Source: Chromohalobacter canadensis
GTDB taxonomy: Bacteria; Pseudomonadota; Gammaproteobacteria; Pseudomonadales; Halomonadaceae
DNA: 64,000 bases
NCBI RefSeq assembly: GCF_029544075.1
Contig: NZ_JAJQJH010000001.1
Location: forward strand, 248,001-312,000
Direction of reading: 5' to 3'
The notes beneath the pieces are model-generated. The model saw nothing but the letters and a program-made list of their open reading frames with translations, ran no database searches and was not told the DNA's origin. Both the position numbers and the translations under genes were made by a program. Positions within the stretch are counted from its first letter, which is position 1, and each line of letters begins with the position of its first letter. Positions 46,755-55,610 of this stretch are shown here, one piece after another.

Positions 46755-47612
46755 ATGAAAGCCCCCCACGTCATGGCGTGTATCGATGGCTCGAACTATG
46801 CGGAAACCGTGAGCGAAGCGGCGGTCTGGGCGAGCCAGCGCATGGATGTCCCGCTATCGTTCGTGCATGTGCTGGATCGTAACCAGGCGCCCAGCCAGTT
46901 CGACCCGCGCGGCAACATCGGGCTCGGCTCGCGCGAGCATCTTCTCGAAGAGTTGGCGACCTTGGATGAGCAGCGTGGCAAGGTGGCGCAAGAACATGGC
47001 CGCTTGATGCTGAGTGCCGCACGTGAGCGCGCCGAGGCCGCCGGCATCGCCGAGGTCGAAACGCGCCAGCGCAACGGCGAACTGGTCGAGGCGCTGGCTG
47101 AAATCGAGGAGGAATCCCGCTTGGTAGTGCTGGGCAAGCGCGGTGAATCGGCCGATTCGGCGCCGGAGCACATGGGTAGCAATCTCGAACGCGTGATCCG
47201 TGGGCTGCACCGGCCGATTCTGGTGGTACCGGAAACCTTCACGACCCCGTCGCGCTATCTCATCGCCTTCGACGGCGGGCCCACCACCCGCAAGATGGTC
47301 GAATTGCTGGCGGAGCGTCCGTTGTTGCGTGGCCTGGAATGCCACCTGGTGCTGGTGGGGGCCGACACCGACGAACATCGCGAGCAACTGGCCTGGGCGG
47401 AGAAACAGCTAGCGCCGACCAGTAGCACCGTGCATACGCAAATTATTGCCGGTGAGGTCGAGAAGGTGCTGTGCGATTATCAGCGCGAGCATGCTATCGA
47501 ACTGCTGGTGATGGGGGCCTACGGCCATTCGCGCATTCGCCAGTTCCTGGTGGGCAGCACCACCACGGCGATGATTCGCCGCGCCCAGTCGCCGTTACTG
47601 CTACTGCGTTAA
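46755..47612 (+). CDS. Tandem universal stress protein
   Basis: 285 residues with two Usp domains (about 1-140 and 150-285). The second carries an ATP-binding G-x2-G-x9-G-S/T pattern as MGAYGHSRIRQFLVGSTT; the first is more diverged (GKRGESADSAPEHMGSN). Such proteins can bind and gate a neighbouring transporter, and this one follows sulP. The start at 46755 has GGAAGGAG upstream; the longer frame from 46698 lacks one. Confidence 0.91.
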   Translation: MKAPHVMACIDGSNYAETVSEAAVWASQRMDVPLSFVHVLDRNQAPSQFDPRGNIGLGSREHLLEELATLDEQRGKVAQEHGRLMLSAARERAEAAGIAEVETRQRNGELVEALAEIEEESRLVVLGKRGESADSAPEHMGSNLERVIRGLHRPILVVPETFTTPSRYLIAFDGGPTTRKMVELLAERPLLRGLECHLVLVGADTDEHREQLAWAEKQLAPTSSTVHTQIIAGEVEKVLCDYQREHAIELLVMGAYGHSRIRQFLVGSTTTAMIRRAQSPLLLLR

Positions 47613-47666
47613 GCGTTTCTTTTTATGGATGAGTACTCGTTATTGAGTGCTCGCCACGCCGACGGC

Positions 47667-48287
47667 TTACTCCGTTGGCGTGGCGTCGTCCATCTGCGTT
47701 GCCGCCGGCGGCTGATGACTCAGGAACTCGCCCAGACGCTCCTCTTCGCTTTCGCCGACACGGCATAGCTGGACGGCGACATCCGCATACTGCATCAACA
47801 CCGGTACTAGCAGGCGTCGCCGTTCGACGCCATCGTCGGTGGCACGTGCCTCGCCATCGAACCATTCGAAGAGCCGTGCCAGACGCGCATAGTTGGGATC
47901 GCCGCGCCCGCTGTTGCCGCGTAACGCATCGATGGACAGGCAGCGCAATACATTGCGCTTGTTCGGGTCCAATCCTTCCTTCTCCAACAAGCGTTCGACA
48001 TGCTGCATGAAATGCTCGGCCAGCAAGGCAGTGGTTTGCGTGCGTCCGTGATGCGCCAAGGCATCGAGACTGTCGCGGAGCGCTCGCTGTTGTTGCACGA
48101 GCTGCTGCCAGAACGCCAGGCCGAGCAGCGCCAGGATCGCCAACGCGCCCAGTGCGAGGACGAAGGCGCCTAGCGGTATCAATGCCGAAGGCGGCAGCGG
48201 CCAGTCAAGGTCGGTGGCCATCAGCAGCGCACCTCCCAGCAGGGCGGTCGCGAGCAGCACGGCGAGCGTCAGAGCCAAGCGTTTCAT
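47667..48287 (-). CDS. Uncharacterised protein with two N-terminal membrane helices
   Basis: 206 residues. Two hydrophobic segments (LALTLAVLLATALLGGALL and GAFVLALGALAILALLGLAF) form an N-terminal hairpin. It is followed by a coiled-coil-like stretch and a helical cytoplasmic domain with NKRNVLRCLSIDALRGN and VLMQYADVAVQLCRVGE. No family recognised. It converges on the universal stress gene and lies upstream, on the same strand, of nothing obvious. Confidence 0.72.
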   Translation of the reverse strand: MKRLALTLAVLLATALLGGALLMATDLDWPLPPSALIPLGAFVLALGALAILALLGLAFWQQLVQQQRALRDSLDALAHHGRTQTTALLAEHFMQHVERLLEKEGLDPNKRNVLRCLSIDALRGNSGRGDPNYARLARLFEWFDGEARATDDGVERRRLLVPVLMQYADVAVQLCRVGESEEERLGEFLSHQPPAATQMDDATPTE

Positions 48288-48380
48288 CGAGTCGTTTCCA
48301 TTGCCTCAGGCGTATGCCTCATTATCGGCCCCGTCGCGCCAAGCTTGATGGTGGCAAGCGATAACCCTCGCCACGCTCTC

Positions 48381-49106
48381 TCAGCACATACCGCCGTTAA
48401 CCGGTAACACCTGGCGCGTCATGTAGGCGGCATCCTTTGAGCATAGAAAGCTCACCACGCCGGCGACGTCCTCGGCCTGGCCGGTGCGACGCATGGGGAT
48501 CAACTTGAGCACCTCTTCTTGTGATAGGTGGTGCGTCATATCGGTGTCGATCCAGCCTGGCGCGACGCAGTTGACGGTGATATGGCGCTTGGCCAGCTCG
48601 ATGGCCAGCGCCTTGGTGGCGCCGATGATCCCCGCCTTGGCGGCGCTGTAATTGACCTGGCCGCGATTGCCGATGAGTCCTGACATCGAGGCGATAGTGA
48701 CGATGCGTCCCGGTTTACGACGTCGAATCATCGGCATGACCAACGGATGCAACACGTTGTAGAAACCGTCGAGATTGGTATGTACCACGCTGTCCCAGTC
48801 GTCGCCGGTAAGCGCGGGGAACGGGTTGTCGGCGGTGATGCCGGCGTTGCAGACCACGCCGAAATAAGAGCCATGAGCCTCGATGTCCGCTTCGAGAAGG
48901 GTACGTGCTTGGTCGCGCTCGGCGACGTCGAAACATAAAAGGCGCGCCTCGCGGCCCAGCGTGCGAATCTCCTCGGCGACGCGCTCGGCGTCCTGCTTGC
49001 GTGAGCGGTAATGCAGGACGATATCAAAGCCGTCGTGCGCGAGGCGCAGGGCGGTGGCGCGACCGATGCCACGGCTGGCACCGGTCACCAGGATGGTGTC
49101 GGTCAT
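48381..49106 (-). CDS. 3-oxoacyl-ACP reductase (FabG-like) of aryl polyene-type cluster
   Basis: A 241-residue SDR: TGASRGIG cofactor motif at residues 8-15, CNAG at 86-89, the catalytic serine in IASMSGL, and YSAAK (Tyr/Lys). The GWIDTDM segment is typical of FabG. It would reduce the beta-keto group during polyene chain growth, the role of ApeQ in aryl polyene synthesis. It is the last gene of the operon and overlaps the dehydratase gene by four bases (ATGA). Confidence 0.9.
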   Translation of the reverse strand: MTDTILVTGASRGIGRATALRLAHDGFDIVLHYRSRKQDAERVAEEIRTLGREARLLCFDVAERDQARTLLEADIEAHGSYFGVVCNAGITADNPFPALTGDDWDSVVHTNLDGFYNVLHPLVMPMIRRRKPGRIVTIASMSGLIGNRGQVNYSAAKAGIIGATKALAIELAKRHITVNCVAPGWIDTDMTHHLSQEEVLKLIPMRRTGQAEDVAGVVSFLCSKDAAYMTRQVLPVNGGMC

Positions 49107-49576
49107 CGAGCGTTTTGCCTTTCTGTCGGGGAAGAAGAAGCTTCCGGCGTCGGCTGGAAGATGCTCAGGCGTCCTTCGGCGAGGGATTGGCCCGCTGTTG
49201 TCGAGAGTATGCCGGTAAAGGCGCGGACGCCGTTGTCGGCGACGAATTCCCGCGTCACCTGGACATGCACCGGCTCACCAAGAGCAAAGTTATCCACATG
49301 GGCATGATAACGCCGGCTGGCGATCAAAAAGCCGGGCGGCGGCGGTGCGCCGTCGATATGCGCCCAAACCCCGGCCCAAGCGGCGACGCACTGGGCCATC
49401 CATTCGAGGCCGACCCAGGCGGGAATCGCGCCGTCCTCGACGAACGGATCGTTTTCCCGGGGCGTGACCTCGACGGTAGCGCCGTCGGCATCGTAATCCA
49501 GCAACGTATCGAGCAGACACATCGCGCCGTCATGAGGGACGAACGGTCTCACCTCACAGGGAAGCTGGATGGCCAT
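49103..49576 (-). CDS. Hotdog-fold 3-hydroxyacyl-ACP dehydratase, ApeP-like
   Basis: A 157-residue hotdog protein. The family pattern is FVPHDGAMCLLDTLLDYDAD at the N-terminus, with the catalytic His in VPHDG, and WVGLEWMAQCVAAWAGVWAH with the acidic Glu in the central helix. It would dehydrate the hydroxyacyl-ACP to build conjugated double bonds. GAGGAGG precedes the ATG. The start lies one base after the KS stop, and the end overlaps the FabG start. Confidence 0.88.
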   Translation of the reverse strand: MAIQLPCEVRPFVPHDGAMCLLDTLLDYDADGATVEVTPRENDPFVEDGAIPAWVGLEWMAQCVAAWAGVWAHIDGAPPPPGFLIASRRYHAHVDNFALGEPVHVQVTREFVADNGVRAFTGILSTTAGQSLAEGRLSIFQPTPEASSSPTERQNAR

Positions 49577-49577
49577 G

Positions 49578-50780
49578 TCATGCCTCCTCACGGGTCATCA
49601 GCAGCGCGGCGTTATTGCCACCGAAGGCGAAGGAATTGCTCAGCGCATGCGTGAGCGGACGCGGCGTGTGCTCGGGCGTGGCCGTAGGCATGACATAGTC
49701 GAGTGGCGGCAATTCGGGGTCGGGCCCGGCATCGAAGACATGCACCGGCAGGCGCCCATGGTCGAGCGCCAACCAGCAAAACGCGGCTTCCAGCGCCCCG
49801 GCGGCGCCCAGGGTGTGGCCGGTCAACGTCTTGGTCGAGCTGCACGGCGGCGAGGTGGCGAATAGCGCCGCGACTGCCTTGGCTTCCATGCTGTCGTTGT
49901 GGCGGGTACCGGTGCCGTGCAGATTGAGATAGTCCACCGCCTCGGGCCCGCAGCCGCCCATCGTCAGGGCTTGTCGCATCGCCTCGTGCGCGCCGCTGCC
50001 ATCCGGACGTGGCGCAGAGACGTGATAGGCGTCGCTTGATTCGCCCGTACCGCTGAGCTGAATGCCGCCGTCTTCCGGGGTGACCACGAACAGCGCCGCC
50101 GCCTCGCCGATATTGATGCCGTCGCGCTGTGCGGAGAACGGCAGGCAAGGCCGCTCGCTAATTGCTTCCAGGCTGGCGAAGCCGTTGACGGTCAAACGGC
50201 AGAGGCTATCCGCGCCACCCGCGACGACCGCATCGCACGTCCCGCTGGCTAGCAGGCGTCGAGCACTGGCCAGGGCTCGCGCGCTGGAACTGCACGCCGT
50301 GGAAATCGAATACACCGGCCCTTGGGCGCCAATGCGCTCGGCCACGAAGTGTGCCGGCGCGCCGAGCTCCTGATTGGCATAGCGGAACGTCTCGGGTAGC
50401 GGGCCCTCGCGGCCTGCCTCGGCGATGGCGCGTTCGGTCTCGCCGATGCCTGAGGTACTGGTGCCGATGACCACGCCGATGCGTTCGGGCGCCATCGATT
50501 CACGCAGCGTCTCGAGCGTGTCATTCAGTCGCTGCATGGCGAGTGCCAACAAGCGGTTGTTGCGGCTGCGCTGCTCGGGCGGCCAATCGTCCCAGTCGGG
50601 GAGCGCGCATGTGACCATGCCCAACGGTAGCGAGCGTTCGGGGGTGAAGGCGGTGCTGGATGTCAGCCCGCGTTGCCCGGTGAATAAGGCGTCGGCGATG
50701 GTCTCCAGGTCGTCTCCGAGGCTACACACCACGCCGGGACGCGATAGACGACAGAGTTGGCGGTTGGCAGATAGGCTCAT
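49578..50780 (-). CDS. Beta-ketoacyl-ACP synthase of aryl polyene-type cluster
   Basis: A 400-residue FabF/FabB-like KS with a complete triad: Cys163 (ISTACSSS), His288 (NLHGTGT) and His322 (LTGHTLGAAG), plus Lys317. It would condense malonyl-ACP with the growing aryl polyene, probably as a heterodimer with the chain-length factor encoded at 60170. It matches ApeO in role. It overlaps the DUF3261 gene by four bases. Confidence 0.92.
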   Translation of the reverse strand: MSLSANRQLCRLSRPGVVCSLGDDLETIADALFTGQRGLTSSTAFTPERSLPLGMVTCALPDWDDWPPEQRSRNNRLLALAMQRLNDTLETLRESMAPERIGVVIGTSTSGIGETERAIAEAGREGPLPETFRYANQELGAPAHFVAERIGAQGPVYSISTACSSSARALASARRLLASGTCDAVVAGGADSLCRLTVNGFASLEAISERPCLPFSAQRDGINIGEAAALFVVTPEDGGIQLSGTGESSDAYHVSAPRPDGSGAHEAMRQALTMGGCGPEAVDYLNLHGTGTRHNDSMEAKAVAALFATSPPCSSTKTLTGHTLGAAGALEAAFCWLALDHGRLPVHVFDAGPDPELPPLDYVMPTATPEHTPRPLTHALSNSFAFGGNNAALLMTREEA

Positions 50781-51373
50781 CGCGAGGCCTCATGGTCGGT
50801 GGACGAATCGAGCGGTGTGATGCGCAGTCGATAGTCGCCTTGAAAATCTTCCAGCAATACGTCGCTGTCACTTTCCATATCGCGTTGCGCCGGTGGTGGC
50901 GTGATGCGGGCGACACGCTCGCCGCGATAGTCGATCAGGCGCTCTTGGCGATTTTCGTCGAGTGTCCATTCGCTATCGGCGAAGGCGTTCTCGAGCGCTG
51001 CGCGGGGCCACAGCGACCATTCGAGGCGCGTCGCCAGCCAGTCCGGCGGAAACGGCAGAGCATCCTCGCGCGGGGCGTCGCCTTGTTCGAAGCGGCTGCC
51101 CGAGGCATCGCGCACCAGCGTCGTCAGGCGCTGCCCGTAGGGCGTGGTCAGTACCACGCGCAACTCGTCCGGAGCGAGGCGCAGCACAGCGATCAGGGTC
51201 TGTTCTTCCGCATCCGCGTCGTCGGGGATGAAGGTCAGACGCCGGGTGAGTGTCTCCGAACGTTCGGCTTGATCCAGCGCGGGATGGGGCGCGATGGGCG
51301 GTGCCAGCGAGCAGCCGCCGAGCAGCACCAGGCCACACAGCGCGAGCGCCAGAGGGAGTCGTGCCAAGCTCAT
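50777..51373 (-). CDS. DUF3261 lipoprotein
   Basis: 198 residues with a lipoprotein signal (lipobox LLGGC, Cys21). The mature protein fits DUF3261, found in aryl polyene clusters (LIAVLRLAPDELRVVLTTPYG, LEDFQGDYRLRITP). It is probably outer-membrane- or periplasm-facing, with a role in handling or transfer of the polyene lipid; the exact function is unknown. It is coupled at both ends to neighbours by four-base overlaps. Confidence 0.85.
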   Translation of the reverse strand: MSLARLPLALALCGLVLLGGCSLAPPIAPHPALDQAERSETLTRRLTFIPDDADAEEQTLIAVLRLAPDELRVVLTTPYGQRLTTLVRDASGSRFEQGDAPREDALPFPPDWLATRLEWSLWPRAALENAFADSEWTLDENRQERLIDYRGERVARITPPPAQRDMESDSDVLLEDFQGDYRLRITPLDSSTDHEASR

Positions 51374-52641
51374 GAGCGCACCTCGTCGCGTTGTGCGCAG
51401 ACTTCGGCAAGCGTCGCTAGGCGGCGTCGCGACGCGGTGACAAAAGGATTGTCGCGATCCCAGGCGTAGCCGGCGAGCACGCCGCTGATCCAGCGTTTGA
51501 AACGCGGCGGTGGTGCTTCATGAAAGACGATGGTCTGCAGCGTACCGGCGTACCACGCCTCGACGAAGGCGCGGAAGGTATCCACCCCGGCGCGTAGCGG
51601 CGTCTCGAAGTCGGCGTGCCAATCGATTTTCTCGCCGTGTAGTTGGCGGTCGACCAGAGGCGCGGCGAGGTGCGCCGAATGCAGAGCGATGGTGACGCCG
51701 GAGGAAAACACCGGGTCGAGAAATTCCCCGGCGTTGCCGAGCAGAGCGTAACCGGGGCCGTGCAGGCGCGTGACGCTGGCCGCGTAGCCGCGTATCTCGT
51801 TGACCTCGCGCACGCGCCGTGCCTGGCGCAGAAGCTGTCGAAAGCGGGGCTCCTGGTCGAGCAGGGCTTGCCAGCGTGCCTCGGGGCTGTCGCCATGCGC
51901 GGTGAGGGTCTCGATATCGCCGACGACGCCCACCGAAGCACGGCCGTCGGCGAACGGGATCAGCCAGTACCAAATGCCGGCGTCCTCGGGGTGCACGCCG
52001 ATCAGGATCTTCTCGCGGTCGTAATCGGCGTCCTCGATGCCGTCCTCGACATGACTGAAAATCGCCATGCGCGGCTCGGCGCGTGGATCACGCTCGAGCG
52101 CTTCCAGGCGCGCCAACACACGCCCGTATCCGCTGGCATCGAGCACGAAGCGCGCGCTCAAGTGGCGTGTCGCGCCCTGTTCGTCCTCGAGTTGCAGTAC
52201 GGGGCGCGCGGCATCGGCGCTGAAGGCGGTGACCGTGGTGCCGAACTCGAGCGTCGCACCGTGAGCCTCGGCGGCGTGGATCAAGCGCTGATCGAAGTCG
52301 GCACGCGGGACCTGATAGGTGGTGCCCCAGCCGGGCGTGGATTTCTCGCGGAAGTCGATGCTAGTGGTGCGCGCGTGGCGCGTGAAAGCGGCGCCGTTCT
52401 TGGGTTGATAGCCGCCGGCCTGGACCGTCTCCAGCAAACCGGCCGTCTCGAGATAAGCCATGCTCTGCGGCAGTAGGCTTTCACCGATGGCAAAGCGCGG
52501 GAAATGGCTGCGTTCGATGACATGCACGCGCCATCCGAGGCGGCTCAATCGCGCGGCGGCCGCTGCCCCGGCGGGTCCGGCACCGATGATGGCGACGTCG
52601 CAGTCGGCGGCTTGCGGGGATGCGTCGGTGTGCATGTTCAT
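51370..52641 (-). CDS. FAD-dependent oxidoreductase, flavin-dependent-halogenase-like
   Basis: 423 residues. An N-terminal FAD Rossmann motif GAGPAG (20-25) is followed by GESLLPQ (53-59). Two motifs used to recognise flavin-dependent halogenases are present: W-x-W-x-I-P as WYWLIP (224-229) and F-x2-P-x2-S-x-G as FLDPVFSSG (307-315). Lys81 lies near the position of the catalytic lysine of PrnA-type halogenases; I cannot align it here. It may halogenate the aryl head or act as a desaturase or oxidase; related non-halogenating reductases share part of this layout. The start overlaps the exporter gene stop. Confidence 0.85.
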   Translation of the reverse strand: MNMHTDASPQAADCDVAIIGAGPAGAAAAARLSRLGWRVHVIERSHFPRFAIGESLLPQSMAYLETAGLLETVQAGGYQPKNGAAFTRHARTTSIDFREKSTPGWGTTYQVPRADFDQRLIHAAEAHGATLEFGTTVTAFSADAARPVLQLEDEQGATRHLSARFVLDASGYGRVLARLEALERDPRAEPRMAIFSHVEDGIEDADYDREKILIGVHPEDAGIWYWLIPFADGRASVGVVGDIETLTAHGDSPEARWQALLDQEPRFRQLLRQARRVREVNEIRGYAASVTRLHGPGYALLGNAGEFLDPVFSSGVTIALHSAHLAAPLVDRQLHGEKIDWHADFETPLRAGVDTFRAFVEAWYAGTLQTIVFHEAPPPRFKRWISGVLAGYAWDRDNPFVTASRRRLATLAEVCAQRDEVRS

Positions 52642-54953
52642 CCTGCGTCTCCTCGTGGCCCGGGCCTGAGCAAGTAGACCAACCCCCACACCGCGGCTAG
52701 ACCGATCAGGCACGTCAGGCCGAGATAGTGCAGCGCCGGGGTGGCACTGAAAGCAAGTAGCCCGAAGGCCAGCAGACTGGTCAGTGTGGACAGGCTGATG
52801 GCCAACCAGGCGGCGGCCTGGCGGGGATGCTCGGCATTGAAGATACCCGCGTCGAGGCCGATGCCCAAGACCAGCAACAGCCCCAATTGGCTGAAGACGT
52901 TGAGCGGGATGCCGGCCACCGCGAAGCTCGTCAATACGATCAGCGTAGCGCCCAGCGGGGGCAACAGCACTCGCCAGGTACGACGACGATAGCGCAGGGC
53001 CAGACCCACGCCCAGCAAGGCCAGGCCCAAGGCCAGCCACTCGGCGATATGCGTGCGCAGCTCGCCGAGCAGCCCGGATAGGCGTTCGATGCGATCGACG
53101 TAGGTGACGCCGGGCGTGTCGGCGGCGAGTTGCCGCAGAGGCGCCTCGCCGTCGCCGTCCGCGACACCCTGAAGCGCCACGCTGGCGGCGACGTCACCGT
53201 CGTCGGTCTTGCCCAGCCACAGGCGGCGTTGCGATTCTCCGAGCGGTGTGTCGAGCCAGCTCTCGACATCCAGCAACGGGCTCTCGTCGAGGCGAGCACG
53301 TGCCCGTTCGGCCAGCGTCTCGGGGAGCCCCGCGCGATCGAACAGTGTGTCGAGCGGTTCGCGGTAGAGGCGTTCGACGCGTTCGAGGTCGGCCGCCTGC
53401 TGAGCGGGTGGCGGTACGCTGTCGGCAAGGTCGACGTGTCCACTAATCACGCCTTGGTGTTGCAGCGCATCCAGCGGCGTGTGCAGGGCGTCCAGTCGTT
53501 CGAGCAGCGCGGCCTCGTCGTCGCCGCGCACCAGGAGGTAGTGCGTGCCGGTATCGTTACCGAAGTGCCGCTGCACGACACGCTCTTGCTCGAGCAAGGC
53601 ATCGGGCGATGAACTGAGCAGTCGTAGGCTGTCGTCGCTGTGCAGGCGCCAGACGCAGATCGCCACCAGGATGACCACCGCCACACCGACGATACCGGGC
53701 TTGAGGCGCCACGGCGAGCGAGTAAGGCGTTCCCAGCGCGTCGCCAGGCGTTCGGTGGCCGGCGAGATGGGCAGGCGCAGGCGGGGCAGCCACAGCACCA
53801 CCGAGAGCCAGGCACCCAGCAGTCCCAGCGCGGCGAAGACCGCCATCTGGCGTAGTCCCGGTAGCGGTGTGAGGGTTTGGGCGAGATACGCGACCAGGCT
53901 CGATGCCAGGCCCAGCGTGAGTCCGGGCAGCAGGGCGCGGAGACGAAAGGTGCGGCCGGCGATGGCCCGATGGCTCTGCAGATGCAGGGCGTAATCGATG
54001 GCGATGCCGATCAGGCTGGCGCCGAAGGCCAGCGTCAGCAAGTGCAGGCTGCCGAACAACGCCAATGTCAGGGTTAGCGCCATCAGTAGGCCGCTGCCTA
54101 GCGGTAGCAATAGTGCGAGCAGGACGCGCGGCGAGCGAAAGACGATCAGCAGTACCGCGATCAGGCCGAGCAACGCGCCCAGGCCGATGGTCGATATCTC
54201 GTGCTTGGCCTGTTCGGCGCCGGCCGCGGCATGAAATATCAGCCCCGAGCGCAAGAGCGTCGCCTCGGGGTGTGCGGCTTGAAAATCCGCCAATGTCCTG
54301 GTCAGGCGCTGCTGGGCGTCCGGCGCGTAGGGTGAGGCGGCGAGCTCGCCGATCAGCAGGTTAAAACGCTGGCCGTCGATATCGACGCTCAAACGGCCGT
54401 CGTGCGGGGTGACACGACTCGTGGTGCGCTCATCGAGCCAGGCATCGAGCAGCCCGAACGGATCGCGTCGTAGGTCCGGGCGTGCAGCGGGCGAGAACAG
54501 CGTCTTCAGTGCGGGCGCGACCAGCGATTCACCGCCGTCGGCATCGATGGCCTGGCGTATCTCGGGGGTCAGCAGGCGGTAGCGATAGGCGTCGAGTGCT
54601 GCCTTAGGATCGTCGTCGAGGAGATCGGTGTCGCGCCAGGTCAGGGTGTCGATCACCGCTGAAGCCTTGTCGTCCCCGGTGAGCGCTTCGGCCAGCGCGG
54701 GCGTGGTGCTCGACAGGTCGTCGGCGTGGACCAGCAACACGAAACGGTCTTCGAAGCTCGTGCCCAGCTTGGCACTGGCTCGTTCCACCAGCGGTGCTTG
54801 ACGGTCCTCCGGCAGCATGGCGGTCAGCCGGGTGTCCGCGGGCAGGCCGTCGCGCAGCAGCCAGCCGAGAGCCACCAGGCACAGCAGATGGGCGACTAGC
54901 CAGACCCAGGCGAGATAACGGGGCGTGCGCGTGGCGGTGGGCAACAGCGACAT
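52638..54953 (-). CDS. MMPL/RND-family exporter of aryl polyene-type cluster
   Basis: 771 residues with the two-fold RND architecture: an N-terminal TM helix, a large periplasmic loop (about 35-245), five or six helices (about 255-390), a second TM and loop (410-635), then six helices. GASLIGIAIDYALHLQSH and VLGIGLDAGIFNAEHPRQ are the paired TM4/TM10 proton-relay regions. It would move the polyene lipid across or out of the inner membrane, as proposed for ApeM. It is flanked by the LolA-like and flavoenzyme genes. Confidence 0.92.
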   Translation of the reverse strand: MSLLPTATRTPRYLAWVWLVAHLLCLVALGWLLRDGLPADTRLTAMLPEDRQAPLVERASAKLGTSFEDRFVLLVHADDLSSTTPALAEALTGDDKASAVIDTLTWRDTDLLDDDPKAALDAYRYRLLTPEIRQAIDADGGESLVAPALKTLFSPAARPDLRRDPFGLLDAWLDERTTSRVTPHDGRLSVDIDGQRFNLLIGELAASPYAPDAQQRLTRTLADFQAAHPEATLLRSGLIFHAAAGAEQAKHEISTIGLGALLGLIAVLLIVFRSPRVLLALLLPLGSGLLMALTLTLALFGSLHLLTLAFGASLIGIAIDYALHLQSHRAIAGRTFRLRALLPGLTLGLASSLVAYLAQTLTPLPGLRQMAVFAALGLLGAWLSVVLWLPRLRLPISPATERLATRWERLTRSPWRLKPGIVGVAVVILVAICVWRLHSDDSLRLLSSSPDALLEQERVVQRHFGNDTGTHYLLVRGDDEAALLERLDALHTPLDALQHQGVISGHVDLADSVPPPAQQAADLERVERLYREPLDTLFDRAGLPETLAERARARLDESPLLDVESWLDTPLGESQRRLWLGKTDDGDVAASVALQGVADGDGEAPLRQLAADTPGVTYVDRIERLSGLLGELRTHIAEWLALGLALLGVGLALRYRRRTWRVLLPPLGATLIVLTSFAVAGIPLNVFSQLGLLLVLGIGLDAGIFNAEHPRQAAAWLAISLSTLTSLLAFGLLAFSATPALHYLGLTCLIGLAAVWGLVYLLRPGPRGDAG

Positions 54954-54973
54954 GGGCGTCCTTGTCGATCCGG

Positions 54974-55570
54974 TCAGCGGGTATCGGCGTCGGGTAGGGC
55001 GTCGATCGCCTCGGGTGTCAGCGGCGTCTGGTCGCTGAAGTCGACGCTTAAGCGGTCACCATCGGCGGTATGCATCTCCAGGTGCTCGACGTAGCGGCCG
55101 CCGGCCAGGCGAATCTCGCCGATGCTCTCGGCGAGGGCCGAGTCGCGCGGAGTGAGCTTGACTCGCCAGTCATCGGCGTTGCCCTCGAGCGTCTGGGTAA
55201 AGCGTGAATCCAATGCCGACCAATCACCCCCGAGCAGACGCAACAATAGTGCGGCGATCTGCTCGCGACCGGCCTGACGGGCGCTTTTCGATTGCGTGGC
55301 GTCGTCCGCATCGGCCGGCGTGAGCACCAGGGTATCTTCCACAGGGGTTTCCAGCTGCCAGACGACCTTCTCATCACGCACATAGGCGAAGCGCCCCTGA
55401 CTTTCGAGTTCGGTGTCGACATCGGCGAGCCAGCGGGTCTGCGTGAAGTGGCCTTCCAGCGCCGGGGTCTGCTCGAGCCGCGCCTGGAGCGCCTGGCGGT
55501 CGAAGGCGTGTGCGGCGAGCGGTAGCCCAACGAGCCCTAGGCAGGCGTAGGCAATCAAGCGGCGCATCAT
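54974..55570 (-). CDS. LolA-like outer-membrane carrier protein
   Basis: 198 residues with a signal peptide (LIAYACLGLVGLPLAAHA) and a LolA/DUF-type beta half-barrel: LEGHFTQTRWLADVDTELES and GRFAYVRDEKVVWQLETP are typical. In aryl polyene clusters such a protein probably carries the polyene lipid through the periplasm between the MMPL exporter and the outer membrane. GGGAGA precedes the ATG pair at 55570; it starts 40 bases after the acyltransferase stop. Confidence 0.88.
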   Translation of the reverse strand: MMRRLIAYACLGLVGLPLAAHAFDRQALQARLEQTPALEGHFTQTRWLADVDTELESQGRFAYVRDEKVVWQLETPVEDTLVLTPADADDATQSKSARQAGREQIAALLLRLLGGDWSALDSRFTQTLEGNADDWRVKLTPRDSALAESIGEIRLAGGRYVEHLEMHTADGDRLSVDFSDQTPLTPEAIDALPDADTR

Positions 55571-55610
55571 GTGCTTTCTCCCGTGTCGAGATGACTCGCG
55601 GCGATGAAAC

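Noticed and set aside
52642-53040. Upstream in-frame extension of the flavoenzyme to 556 residues
   Set aside because: The extension runs inside the MMPL exporter gene and lacks any domain; the FAD motif sits at the expected distance from the ATG at 52641.
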